This document shows, in pieces, positions 56,913-64,000 of a DNA stretch of 64,000 nt (the first letter of the stretch is position 1; every line of letters begins with the position of its first letter). The DNA is taken from contig NZ_JACHDS010000001.1 of the NCBI RefSeq assembly GCF_014201195.1, positions 4,526,001 through 4,590,000 of the forward strand, in the 5' to 3' direction. Source of the DNA: Nocardiopsis mwathae. GTDB taxonomy: Bacteria; Actinomycetota; Actinomycetes; Streptosporangiales; Streptosporangiaceae. Both the position numbers and the translations under genes were made by a program. Below the pieces are notes generated by a model. That model made no database searches. It was given only the letters and a program-made list of their open reading frames with translations, and was not told the DNA's origin.

Positions 56913-58442
56913 ATGTCGACGTCGCCCGCGGGCAGCAGCGGTGCCCCCGCCTCCGCTCCGGAGCCCGAGCAGGAGGGGGCGGCCTTCCCGGCGGCGAAGG
57001 TGGTCGGCCTGGTGGCGGGTCCACTGCTGGCCCTCCTGCTGTTCCTCGCCCTTCCGGACACCCTGTCCGCACCGGGCCGGATCACCGCGGGCATCGCCGC
57101 CCTCATGGCGGTGTGGTGGGCCACCGAGGCGCTCCCGCTCCCGGCCACGGCGCTGCTGCCGCTCGTGCTGTTCCCCGTCCTCCTCGGCGCCGACATCAGG
57201 GACGTGGCGGCGCCCTACGCCAACGACATCATCTTCCTGTTCATGGGCGGCTTCATGCTCGCCCTGGCGATGCAGCGGTGGAACCTGCACCGGCGTATCG
57301 CCCTGACGGTCGTGGCGGCGGTCGGAACCAGCCCCGCGATGCTCATCGCCGGGTTCATGCTGGCCACCGGCTTCCTCACGATGTGGGTCTCGAACACGTC
57401 GACGACGATCATGATGCTGCCGATCGGCGTGGCCGTGGTCGCGATGGTGTCCCAGCTGCGCGGCGGCCGGCCCGATGCGAACTTCGCGACCGCGCTGATG
57501 CTCGGCATCGCCTACGCCGCGTCCATCGGGTCGGTCGCCACCCTCATCGGCACCCCGCCCAACGCGCTCATGGTCGGCTACCTCGCCGAGACCCACGGCA
57601 TCAGCGTCGGCTTCGGCCAGTGGATGCTGGTCGGCCTGCCGCTGGCCGCCGTGTTCCTGGTCCTCGCCTGGGTGGTGCTGACCAAGGTGGTCTTCCCCCC
57701 GCGCATCACCGCGCTGGACGACGGCCGGGAGCTGATCCGCTCGGAGCTGCGCGCCATGGGCCCGATCTCCCGCGGCGAGCTGCTGGTGCTGCTGGTCTTC
57801 GTGAGCGCCGCCCTGGCGTGGGTGGGCATCCCCCTGCTGGCCGACGGCCCCATGGGCGGGGCGCTGCCGTGGCTGGGCGAGATCTCCGACGCCGGGATCG
57901 CGATGACCGCGGCCGTCCTGCTCTTCCTGATCCCGGCGGAACGCCGGGCGCGGGTGCGGCTGCTCGACTGGGAAACCGCCGTCAAGCTTCCGTGGGGCAT
58001 CCTGCTGCTGTTCGGCGGCGGCCTGAGCCTGTCCGCGCAGTTCGGCGAGACGGGGCTGAGCGAGTGGATCGGCTCGGCCGTGGGCGCGCTGAGCACCGTT
58101 CCGGTGTGGGTGCTGGTGCTGGCGGTGGCCGCGCTGGTCCTGCTGCTCACCGAGCTGACCAGCAACACCGCGACCGCGGCGACGTTCCTGCCGGTCATGG
58201 GCGGGGTCGCGCTCGGCATGGGCATGGACGTGATGGCCCTGGTCGTCCCGGCCGTGCTGGCGTCGTCACTGGCGTTCATGCTGCCGGTGGCGACCCCGCC
58301 GAACGCGATCGTGTTCGGCTCGGGGCACGTGACGATCTCCCAGATGCTGCGGGGCGGTGTCTGGCTGAACGTGGTCGCCCTCTTCCTGATCCTGGCCACC
58401 ATGTACACGCTGGCCGGGCGCATGCTCGGCTTCACCGTGTAG
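56913..58442 (+). CDS. SLC13/DASS-family anion symporter 1
   Basis: A 509-residue protein with about 11 hydrophobic helices. It is a divalent-anion/sodium-type symporter of the DASS (CitT/INDY) family, importing dicarboxylates, citrate or sulfate. The two SNT motifs that coordinate substrate and sodium are present: SNTSTTIMMLPIG and TSNTATAATFLPVMGG. Other family stretches are WWATEALPLPATALLPLVLF, YANDIIFLFMGGFMLALAMQ and ATPPNAIVFGSGHV. The ATG at 56913 has AAGGAGG upstream. A close paralogue follows. Confidence 0.9.
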   Translation: MSTSPAGSSGAPASAPEPEQEGAAFPAAKVVGLVAGPLLALLLFLALPDTLSAPGRITAGIAALMAVWWATEALPLPATALLPLVLFPVLLGADIRDVAAPYANDIIFLFMGGFMLALAMQRWNLHRRIALTVVAAVGTSPAMLIAGFMLATGFLTMWVSNTSTTIMMLPIGVAVVAMVSQLRGGRPDANFATALMLGIAYAASIGSVATLIGTPPNALMVGYLAETHGISVGFGQWMLVGLPLAAVFLVLAWVVLTKVVFPPRITALDDGRELIRSELRAMGPISRGELLVLLVFVSAALAWVGIPLLADGPMGGALPWLGEISDAGIAMTAAVLLFLIPAERRARVRLLDWETAVKLPWGILLLFGGGLSLSAQFGETGLSEWIGSAVGALSTVPVWVLVLAVAALVLLLTELTSNTATAATFLPVMGGVALGMGMDVMALVVPAVLASSLAFMLPVATPPNAIVFGSGHVTISQMLRGGVWLNVVALFLILATMYTLAGRMLGFTV

Positions 58443-58775
58443 CGCCCGTCGAACCTCCCGGCCGCGGCGCCCGCGCATTCCCCTCCCCTCTGCGCGGGCG
58501 CCGCTTTCCGCACCCCGGGCCGGGGCGCCGCCCCCGCCTTCCCCATCACTCCGGCGCTCAGCCGCGTCACCGCCTGTCATGGCATGTCAGGGGAATCTGA
58601 AGTCTTGGCTCACACCGTTGCGTGACGCACGTCGCAATCAGCACGATCACCGGCAGGTCCGTCAACGGACATCCGCCGGTAACCGCTCCGTAAATCCGAC
58701 GTCACCGAGTACCGCACGGCGCGCACCGCGGCGGGTGCCCCCGCGGACCACCAGCCACGCAAGGAGAACCGCTTC
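58443..58775. other. Intergenic region between the two SLC13 transporters
   Basis: No gene is seen. It contains the second copy of the shared 20-bp element at 58584-58603. The transporter 2 start has AAGGAG upstream (58759-58764). Confidence 0.7.
58584..58603. promoter_or_regulatory. Putative regulator site upstream of transporter 2
   Basis: ATGTCAGGGGAATCTGAAGT differs from the site at 56672-56691 by one base and lies about 170 nt before the ATG of transporter 2. The surrounding sequence is not otherwise similar, so the match is unlikely to be left over from gene duplication alone. Confidence 0.6.
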
Positions 58776-60323
58776 ATGACAGCCGATACCGGCAACGAAC
58801 CCGCCGCGGAGCGCGGCAAGCGGGGCCTTCCCGCGCTCACCACCGAGCGGGCGGCCGACCCCGAGCCGTCGAGGGCGAAGCGCGTCGGGCTCGTCCTCGC
58901 CCCGCTGCTCGCGGCGGCCGTGTTCCTGCTCCTCCCCGACGCCGTGTCGACGAGCGGAAAGCTCACCGCCGCCATCGCGGCGCTCATGGCCACCCTGTGG
59001 GCGACGGAGGCCCTGCCCATCCCCGTCACCGCGCTGCTGCCGCTGGTGCTGTTCCCGGTGTTCGGAATCGCCGAGGTCAAGGACGCCGCGGCGCCCTACG
59101 CCAACGACGTCATCTTCCTGTTCATGGGCGGCTTCATGCTCGCCCTGGCGATGCAGAAGTGGAACCTGCACAAGCGGGTGGCGCTGGCGATCGTCGGCGC
59201 GGTCGGCACCGACCCGGTTCGGCTGATCGGCGGGTTCATGCTGGCCACGGGCTTCATCACGATGTGGGTGGCCAACACGGCCACGACGATCATGATGCTG
59301 CCCATCGCGATCTCGGTGATCACCCTGGTCACGCAGTTGAGGAACGGCCGTACCGACACCAACTTCGCGACCGCGCTGATGCTCGGTGTCGCCTACGCCG
59401 CGTCCATCGGGTCGGTCGCCACCCTCATCGGCACCCCGCCCAACGCGCTCATGGTCGGGTACCTCAAGGAGACCTTCGACATCGACGTCGGCTTCGGCCA
59501 GTGGATGCTGGTCGGGTTCCCGCTGGCCGCGATCTTCCTCGTGATCGCCTGGGTGGTGCTGACCCGGTTCGTCTACCCGCCGGAGGTCACCTCGCTGGAC
59601 GGGGCGCAGGACATCATCAAGGGCGAGCTGCGGGACATGGGCCCGATGACACCGACCGAGCGGCGGGTGCTGGGGGTGTTCGTGGCCGCGGCCGCCTCGT
59701 GGGTGTTCATCCCACTGCTGGCCGACAGCCCCCTCGTGTCGGTGCTGCCCTGGCTGGACCGCATCACCGACGCGGGGATCGCGATGGCCGTCGCCGTCGC
59801 CCTGTTCCTCATCCCCGCCCCGGGGACCCAGGGCGGCAAGCTGCTCGACTGGGAGACCGCGGTCCGGCTGCCGTGGGGCATCCTGCTGCTGTTCGGCGGC
59901 GGCCTGACCCTCTCCTCCCAGTTCACCGCGACGGGGCTGAGCGAGTGGATCGGCACCCGCGTCGGTGCCCTGGAGGGCGTGCCGGTGTGGCTGCTGCTGC
60001 TGGTCGTGGTCGCCTTGGTGCTGCTGCTCACCGAGCTGACCAGCAACACCGCCACCACCGCCACCTTCCTGCCGGTGCTCGGCGGCGTCGCGCTCGGGAT
60101 GGACCTGGACGTGATGACGCTGGTCGTCCCGGCCACACTGGCCGCCTCACTGGCGTTCATGCTGCCGGTGGCGACCCCGCCCAACGCGGTGGTCTTCGGC
60201 AGCGGGCAGGTCACCATCGGCCAGATGATCAAGGCCGGGGCCTGGCTCAACACCGTCGCCGTGTTCGTGGTGCTGTTCACCATGTACGCGATCGCCGGGT
60301 GGGCGTTCGGGATCGCGTTCTGA
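58776..60323 (+). CDS. SLC13/DASS-family anion symporter 2
   Basis: A 515-residue paralogue of the preceding gene, with the same order of motifs: YANDVIFLFMGGFMLALAMQ, GTPPNALMVGYLKETF, WGILLLFGGGLTLSSQF and ATPPNAVVFGSGQV. The second SNT motif is intact (TSNTATTATFLPV), but the first reads VANTATTIMMLPI, with Ala in place of the Ser seen in transporter 1. In characterised DASS proteins both SNT motifs touch substrate or sodium, so the pair may differ in specificity. The ATG is at 58776 with AAGGAG upstream. Confidence 0.9.
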   Translation: MTADTGNEPAAERGKRGLPALTTERAADPEPSRAKRVGLVLAPLLAAAVFLLLPDAVSTSGKLTAAIAALMATLWATEALPIPVTALLPLVLFPVFGIAEVKDAAAPYANDVIFLFMGGFMLALAMQKWNLHKRVALAIVGAVGTDPVRLIGGFMLATGFITMWVANTATTIMMLPIAISVITLVTQLRNGRTDTNFATALMLGVAYAASIGSVATLIGTPPNALMVGYLKETFDIDVGFGQWMLVGFPLAAIFLVIAWVVLTRFVYPPEVTSLDGAQDIIKGELRDMGPMTPTERRVLGVFVAAAASWVFIPLLADSPLVSVLPWLDRITDAGIAMAVAVALFLIPAPGTQGGKLLDWETAVRLPWGILLLFGGGLTLSSQFTATGLSEWIGTRVGALEGVPVWLLLLVVVALVLLLTELTSNTATTATFLPVLGGVALGMDLDVMTLVVPATLAASLAFMLPVATPPNAVVFGSGQVTIGQMIKAGAWLNTVAVFVVLFTMYAIAGWAFGIAF

Positions 60324-60356
60324 TCCACCGGGCCGGGCGGGCCCGCCCGGCCCGGC

Positions 60357-60848
60357 TCATCCGCCGGGTGCGGCCGTGCCGGAGTCGAACCAGGCCTCGC
60401 CGCGCTCGTGGCTCGCGTGGCGGATGCGGCGCATGACCATCTCGCTCATGGCGGGCAGCTCGTCGGGCGCGAACCACCCGACGTCCAGCGACTCGTCCCC
60501 GTCGGCCCGGAGTTCGCCGCCCACGGGGCGGCAGCGGAAGGCGATGTCGAGGATCTGCACCACGTCGCCGTTCTCGTAGGTCCACGGCTGCTCGGTGTGG
60601 ACGCAGGCCACCCGCTCGGGGACCACGTGGATACCGGTCTCCTCGGCCACCTCGCGGGCGAGCGCGGCCGCGGGCTGCTCGCCGGGTTCCAGAATCCCGC
60701 CGGGAGTCCCCCAGCACCCGTCGGAGGCGCGCCGGTGCAGCAGGATGCGGCCGTGGGGGTCGATGACGACACCCGTCACTCCGGTCAGCCACAGCAGCTC
60801 GTGCCCCACGTGCTTGCGCAGTCGGAGGATGAACTCGGGTACCGCCAT
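60357..60848 (-). CDS. Nudix hydrolase
   Basis: A 163-residue protein. The Nudix box is complete, GGILEPGEQPAAALAREVAEETG, matching GX5EX7REUXEEXGU. LLHRRASDGCWGTPGG precedes it. Family members hydrolyse nucleoside diphosphate derivatives; the substrate here is unknown. I chose the ATG at 60846-60848 (MAVPEFILRLRKHVG) because the longer open frame upstream is low-complexity. It is convergent with transporter 2. Confidence 0.88.
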   Translation of the reverse strand: MAVPEFILRLRKHVGHELLWLTGVTGVVIDPHGRILLHRRASDGCWGTPGGILEPGEQPAAALAREVAEETGIHVVPERVACVHTEQPWTYENGDVVQILDIAFRCRPVGGELRADGDESLDVGWFAPDELPAMSEMVMRRIRHASHERGEAWFDSGTAAPGG

Positions 60849-60940
60849 GCCACCCGAGACTACCGTTTCGGCCCGGCCTCCTCCCGGACGCTGTGCTCCG
60901 CCCCCTCGGTCGGGTGACGGCGGGCCGGACGGGCGCACAC

Positions 60941-60987
60941 GACATGACGGGCGGACCCGCGTCGGCCGCGGGTCCGCCCGTCATGTC
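60941..60987. terminator. Strong hairpin between the STAS and Nudix genes
   Basis: Perfect 21-bp arms at 60941-60961 (GACATGACGGGCGGACCCGC plus G) and 60967-60987, with a 5-nt loop, lie downstream of the STAS-domain gene on the minus strand. Confidence 0.8.
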
Positions 60988-61014
60988 ACCGGTCCGACGG
61001 GGATGACCGATGGC

Positions 61015-61386
61015 TCAGCCGGCCTGCTGCTTGGCCTCCAGCGCCTCCATGGCGTTCACGGCGGCGGGCACCGTGTGGTGCACCGGGACCTGGCGGTGCA
61101 GGCTCACCAGCCGGACGACCTTGTCGACGCGTTCGTTCGGCGCGGCCAGCGCGAGGCTACCGTTGCGCTCCTTGACGGCGCTGTAGGCCTGGATGACGAC
61201 GTTCAGACCGCTGGAGTCCATGAAATCCAGGTGCGTGAGATCGAGGATCAGCCAAGGTCCGTGCGTCTCAACGGCGGACAGGACATGCTCTTGGAGGTCG
61301 TCAGCGGTCGCGATGTCGAGCTCTCCCTCGACCTTGACGATCACGCTGTGGTTCTCGACCCGGGTACTCAGCCCAAGCCTGTGCAC
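61015..61386 (-). CDS. STAS-domain anti-sigma-factor antagonist
   Basis: A 123-residue single STAS domain: VIVKVEGELDIATADDLQEH, then LILDLTHLDFMDSSGLNVVI. The serine in DSSG is the residue that anti-sigma kinases phosphorylate. Such proteins free a sigma factor when dephosphorylated; no anti-sigma or sigma gene is adjacent. The GTG at 61384-61386 is chosen because GGAGGAG lies about 5 nt upstream; a GTG at 61407 precedes that site. Confidence 0.88.
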   Translation of the reverse strand: MHRLGLSTRVENHSVIVKVEGELDIATADDLQEHVLSAVETHGPWLILDLTHLDFMDSSGLNVVIQAYSAVKERNGSLALAAPNERVDKVVRLVSLHRQVPVHHTVPAAVNAMEALEAKQQAG

Positions 61387-61487
61387 GTTCACTCCTCCCA
61401 GCCCCACGTCGATGTGAGGGGCCCCTTTGGGTCAACCATACGGAAATCGGCGAATTCCGGTAGGGGGTCCGGCCACACTGATCCGCG

Positions 61488-61509
61488 CCGGATCCACCTG
61501 TGGATCCGG
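61488..61509. repeat. Short palindrome between meaB and the STAS gene
   Basis: CCGGATCCAC and GTGGATCCGG are perfect 10-bp arms with a 2-nt loop, about 100 nt upstream of the STAS gene. It could be an operator or a cruciform-forming site; its function is not evident. Confidence 0.5.
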
Positions 61510-61698
61510 GGCGGTGTTCGGCACCGTGCTGGCGAGCCCGGGCCGCTGGTTCCCGTAAGTCTCTGAGCACACACGGTATTAGGCGATCGGGCGGACGGGA
61601 ATGCCGAAGCATGAAGATTTTTTCCGCCACAGGTCATCTCAGACGGGAAAATCCTGTGGCAAGTTTCATGTCCGGTGGTCAGGCGGCCGGGCTCGCCG

Positions 61699-62730
61699 TC
61701 ACTCCTCCGGGGACGCGGGGGGCGACGTGCCGGGAGTGCCGGCCGGTCCGTCGACGAACAGCTCCAGCAGCCGCTCGGCCGCCAGGGTCGCGGTGATCTC
61801 GCCGGTGCGGACCGCCGACTCCAGCCGCGGCGTGGCCCGCCCCACCCCCGGGTGGCCCCGCAGCCGGTCCATCAGCCGGTCGCGCACCTGCGCCCACATC
61901 CACTCGACCTGCTGGCGGCTGCGCTTCTCGGCGAACTCCCCGCTCTCCTCCAGCGTCGCGCGGTGTTCCACCACCGCCCGCCACACCTCGTCCAGCCCCG
62001 CACCGGTCATCCCGCTGCACGTCAGCACGGGCGGCCGCCACTCCGCATGGACCGGTTGGAGCAGCCGCAGCGCACGCCCGAGCTCACGGGCGGCCTTGCG
62101 GGCGTCGGCCTCGTGCGGGCCGTCGGCCTTGTTCACGGCCACGACGTCGACCAGCTCCAGCACCCCCTTCTTGATGCCCTGGAGCTGGTCGCCGGTACGG
62201 GCCAGGGTGAGGAAGCAGAAGCAGTCGACCATCCCGGCGACGGTGACCTCGGACTGGCCGACACCGACCGTCTCCACCAGTACGACGTCGAACCCGGCGG
62301 CCTCCATCAGGATCATGGTCTCGCGGGTGGCCCGCGCGACGCCGCCGAGAGTCCCGGCTGTGGGCGAGGGGCGCACGAACGCGTCCGGGTCGACCGCCAG
62401 CCGCGCCATCCGCGTCTTGTCACCGAGGATGCTGCCGCCGGTCCGAGTGGAGGAAGGGTCCACCGCCAGCACGGCCACCCGGTGCCCCGCGCCGGTCAGC
62501 CGGGTGCCGAGCGCGTCGATGAACGTCGACTTGCCCACGCCCGGCACGCCCGTGATGCCCACCCGGTGCGCCTTCCCGCTGTGCGGGAGCAGTTTCACCA
62601 GCAGCTCCTGGGCCAGACCGGCGTGGTCGGCGCGGCGCGACTCCACCAGCGTGATCGCGCGGGCCAGGGTCGGCCGGTGCCCGGCGAGGACGCCCTCGGC
62701 GTAGGCGTCGACGTCGATCCCGCGGCTCAT
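61699..62730 (-). CDS. meaB: Methylmalonyl-CoA mutase-associated GTPase MeaB
   Basis: A 343-residue G3E-family GTPase that protects and reloads the B12-dependent mutase. Walker A is [18 protein letters not shown]. The base-II and switch segment is [24 protein letters not shown] is in [14 protein letters not shown], and [20 protein letters not shown] follows. The ATG overlaps the mutase stop (ATGA), so the two are translationally coupled, as expected for partners. Confidence 0.94.
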   Translation of the reverse strand: MSRGIDVDAYAEGVLAGHRPTLARAITLVESRRADHAGLAQELLVKLLPHSGKAHRVGITGVPGVGKSTFIDALGTRLTGAGHRVAVLAVDPSSTRTGGSILGDKTRMARLAVDPDAFVRPSPTAGTLGGVARATRETMILMEAAGFDVVLVETVGVGQSEVTVAGMVDCFCFLTLARTGDQLQGIKKGVLELVDVVAVNKADGPHEADARKAARELGRALRLLQPVHAEWRPPVLTCSGMTGAGLDEVWRAVVEHRATLEESGEFAEKRSRQQVEWMWAQVRDRLMDRLRGHPGVGRATPRLESAVRTGEITATLAAERLLELFVDGPAGTPGTSPPASPEE

Positions 62731-64000
62731 CCGCCGTGCCCGCCGTGGCCGAGGGACTCCTCCAACCGGTCCAGCAGACCCAGCGCCGCCTCCGCGATCA
62801 CCGTTCCGGGCGGGAAGATCGCGGAGGCGCCCGCCGCGTACAGCGCGTCGAAGTCGGCCGGGGGGATGACCCCGCCGACGACGACCATGATGTCCTCGCG
62901 GCCGTGCGCGGCCAGCTGCTCGCGCAGCGCGGGGACCAGCGTGAGGTGGCCCGCCGCCAGCGAGGAGACGCCGATGATGTGCACGTCGGCCTCGGCGGCC
63001 TGGGCGGCGACCTCCTCCGGCGTCTGGAACAGGGGGCCGACGTCGACGTCGAAGCCGAGGTCGGCGAAGGCCGTCGCGATGACCTTCTGGCCCCGGTCGT
63101 GCCCGTCCTGGCCCATCTTGGCGACGAGGATGCGGGGGCGGCGCCCCTCGTTCTCCTCGAATCGCGCGACCCGCTCGGCGATGGTCTCCATACTGTGGGC
63201 GGCCTCCGACGACGTTGCGGCCTCTTCGCGGTACACCCCCTGGATGGTACGGATCTGCCCGGAGTGGCGTCGGAACACCTTCTCCATGGCATCCGAGATC
63301 TCTCCGACGGTGGCCTTGGCGCGGGCGGCGTCGACGGCCGCGGCCAGCAGGTTGTTCTCCAGGGTGGCGCCGTTCGGCTCGGCGGCCGCGGCGGCGCTGA
63401 GGCGGTCGAGCGCGGCCCGCACGGCCTCATCGTCGCGCTCGGCGCGCAGCCGCCGCAGCTTCTCCAGCTGCTCGGCGCGCACCCGGGTGTTGTCGACCTT
63501 GAGGACGTCGATCTCGTCGGGGGTGTCGGGGAGGTACTTGTTGACGCCGATGACGGGCTGGCGGCCGGAGTCGATGCGCGCCTGGGTGCGGGCGGCCGCC
63601 TCCTCGATGCGCATCTTGGGGATGCCGGCGTCGATGGCGGCGGCCATACCCCCGGCCTCCCCGACCTCGCGGATGTGCGACCAGGCGCGCCGCGCGAGCT
63701 CGTAGGTGAGGCGTTCGACGTAGTGGCTGCCGCCCCACGGGTCGATGGCGCGGGTGGTGCCGGACTCCTGCTGCAGCACCAGCTGGGTGTTGCGGGCGAT
63801 GCGCGCGGAGAAGTCGGTGGGCAGCGCCAGCGCCTCGTCGAGCGCGTTGGTGTGCAGGGACTGGGTGTGGCCCTGGGTGGCGGCCATGGCCTCCACGCAG
63901 GTGCGCACGACGTTGTTGAACACGTCCTGCGCGGTCAGCGACCAGCCGGAGGTCTGGCAGTGCGTGCGCAGGGACAGCGACTTGGGGTTCTTCGGCCCGA
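62727..64000 (-). CDS. Methylmalonyl-CoA mutase large (catalytic) subunit, 3' part
   Basis: The frame is open from the right edge of the window to the stop at 62727-62729, giving about 424 C-terminal residues; the start lies outside. The catalytic-barrel end shows [50 protein letters not shown] and [11 protein letters not shown]. The C-terminal B12 domain has the cobalamin-ligand motif [16 protein letters not shown] and [14 protein letters not shown]. The enzyme converts methylmalonyl-CoA to succinyl-CoA (propionate metabolism). Confidence 0.94.
   Translation of the reverse strand, partial: GPKNPKSLSLRTHCQTSGWSLTAQDVFNNVVRTCVEAMAATQGHTQSLHTNALDEALALPTDFSARIARNTQLVLQQESGTTRAIDPWGGSHYVERLTYELARRAWSHIREVGEAGGMAAAIDAGIPKMRIEEAAARTQARIDSGRQPVIGVNKYLPDTPDEIDVLKVDNTRVRAEQLEKLRRLRAERDDEAVRAALDRLSAAAAAEPNGATLENNLLAAAVDAARAKATVGEISDAMEKVFRRHSGQIRTIQGVYREEAATSSEAAHSMETIAERVARFEENEGRRPRILVAKMGQDGHDRGQKVIATAFADLGFDVDVGPLFQTPEEVAAQAAEADVHIIGVSSLAAGHLTLVPALREQLAAHGREDIMVVVGGVIPPADFDALYAAGASAIFPPGTVIAEAALGLLDRLEESLGHGGHGG

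Noticed and set aside
61675-63705. A 676-codon plus-strand frame over meaB and the mutase
   Set aside because: It is antisense to two well-supported genes and has no motif or start signal.

Overview
The window is high-GC actinobacterial DNA. Two kinds of evidence support this: the genes (mycothiol synthase MshD, GlnR, BldC, Rex, the DUF3073 protein, the 32-residue ribosomal protein bS22, a CobA-HemD fusion) and the signals (PHO boxes of the GTTCACC type, a TCGAAC-N4-GTTCGA SOS box, leaderless starts 6-8 nt after a TANNNT -10). Gene order and protein style fit a Nocardiopsis-like member of Streptosporangiales. The genus is an inference.

1-13 kb: heme and redox block, mostly on the minus strand. 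It holds the end of a SerB-like HAD phosphatase, an epimerase, bS22, a histidine phosphatase, a LysR regulator, hemL, rraA (plus strand), a free-standing prim-pol domain protein, and the operon rex-hemA-hemC-cobA/hemD-hemB with a Rex operator at its head. HemA carries an unusual internal array of 105-bp tandem repeats.

13-28 kb: a glutaredoxin-like protein and a MoaD/ThiS-like protein diverge from glnR. Then come a wall- or membrane-anchored surface protein, mshD, the PHO-box-controlled pstSCAB operon, a secreted eglin/potato-inhibitor-I type protease inhibitor, a lone DUF47 (PhoU-like) gene, an SCP2-like protein, purF, purM and a DUF3073 gene.

28-31 kb: a conserved hypothetical gene and bldC, the latter behind about 680 bp of non-coding DNA.

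31-49 kb: a five-gene oligopeptide/nickel-type ABC transporter that appears split. Substrate-binding protein and permease B lie at 49.1-46.5 kb; permease C and both ATPases lie at 33.4-30.8 kb, on the same strand and in canonical order. Between them sit a ROK regulator, an ECF42-type sigma factor with its DGPF/YCII partner, small accessory genes (DoxX, monooxygenase, MarR, GntR, a gene remnant) and a complete rRNA operon (16S-23S-5S, minus strand) with two tandem promoters and a strong terminator.

49-64 kb: a DUF1232 protein, an amidase, two DivIVA-motif repeat proteins, a TetR regulator and a DUF6504 gene under an SOS box. Next is a probable carboxylate sensing/uptake module: response regulator, histidine kinase, orphan TAXI binding protein and two paralogous SLC13/DASS transporters that share an upstream 20-bp element. 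A Nudix hydrolase, a STAS-domain protein, meaB and the 3' part of methylmalonyl-CoA mutase close the window.

Two families of dispersed inverted repeats (GTTGATCTCGG hairpins; ATCCGCCGAACACG terminal repeats) recur between genes. No tRNA, CRISPR array or transposase was found.
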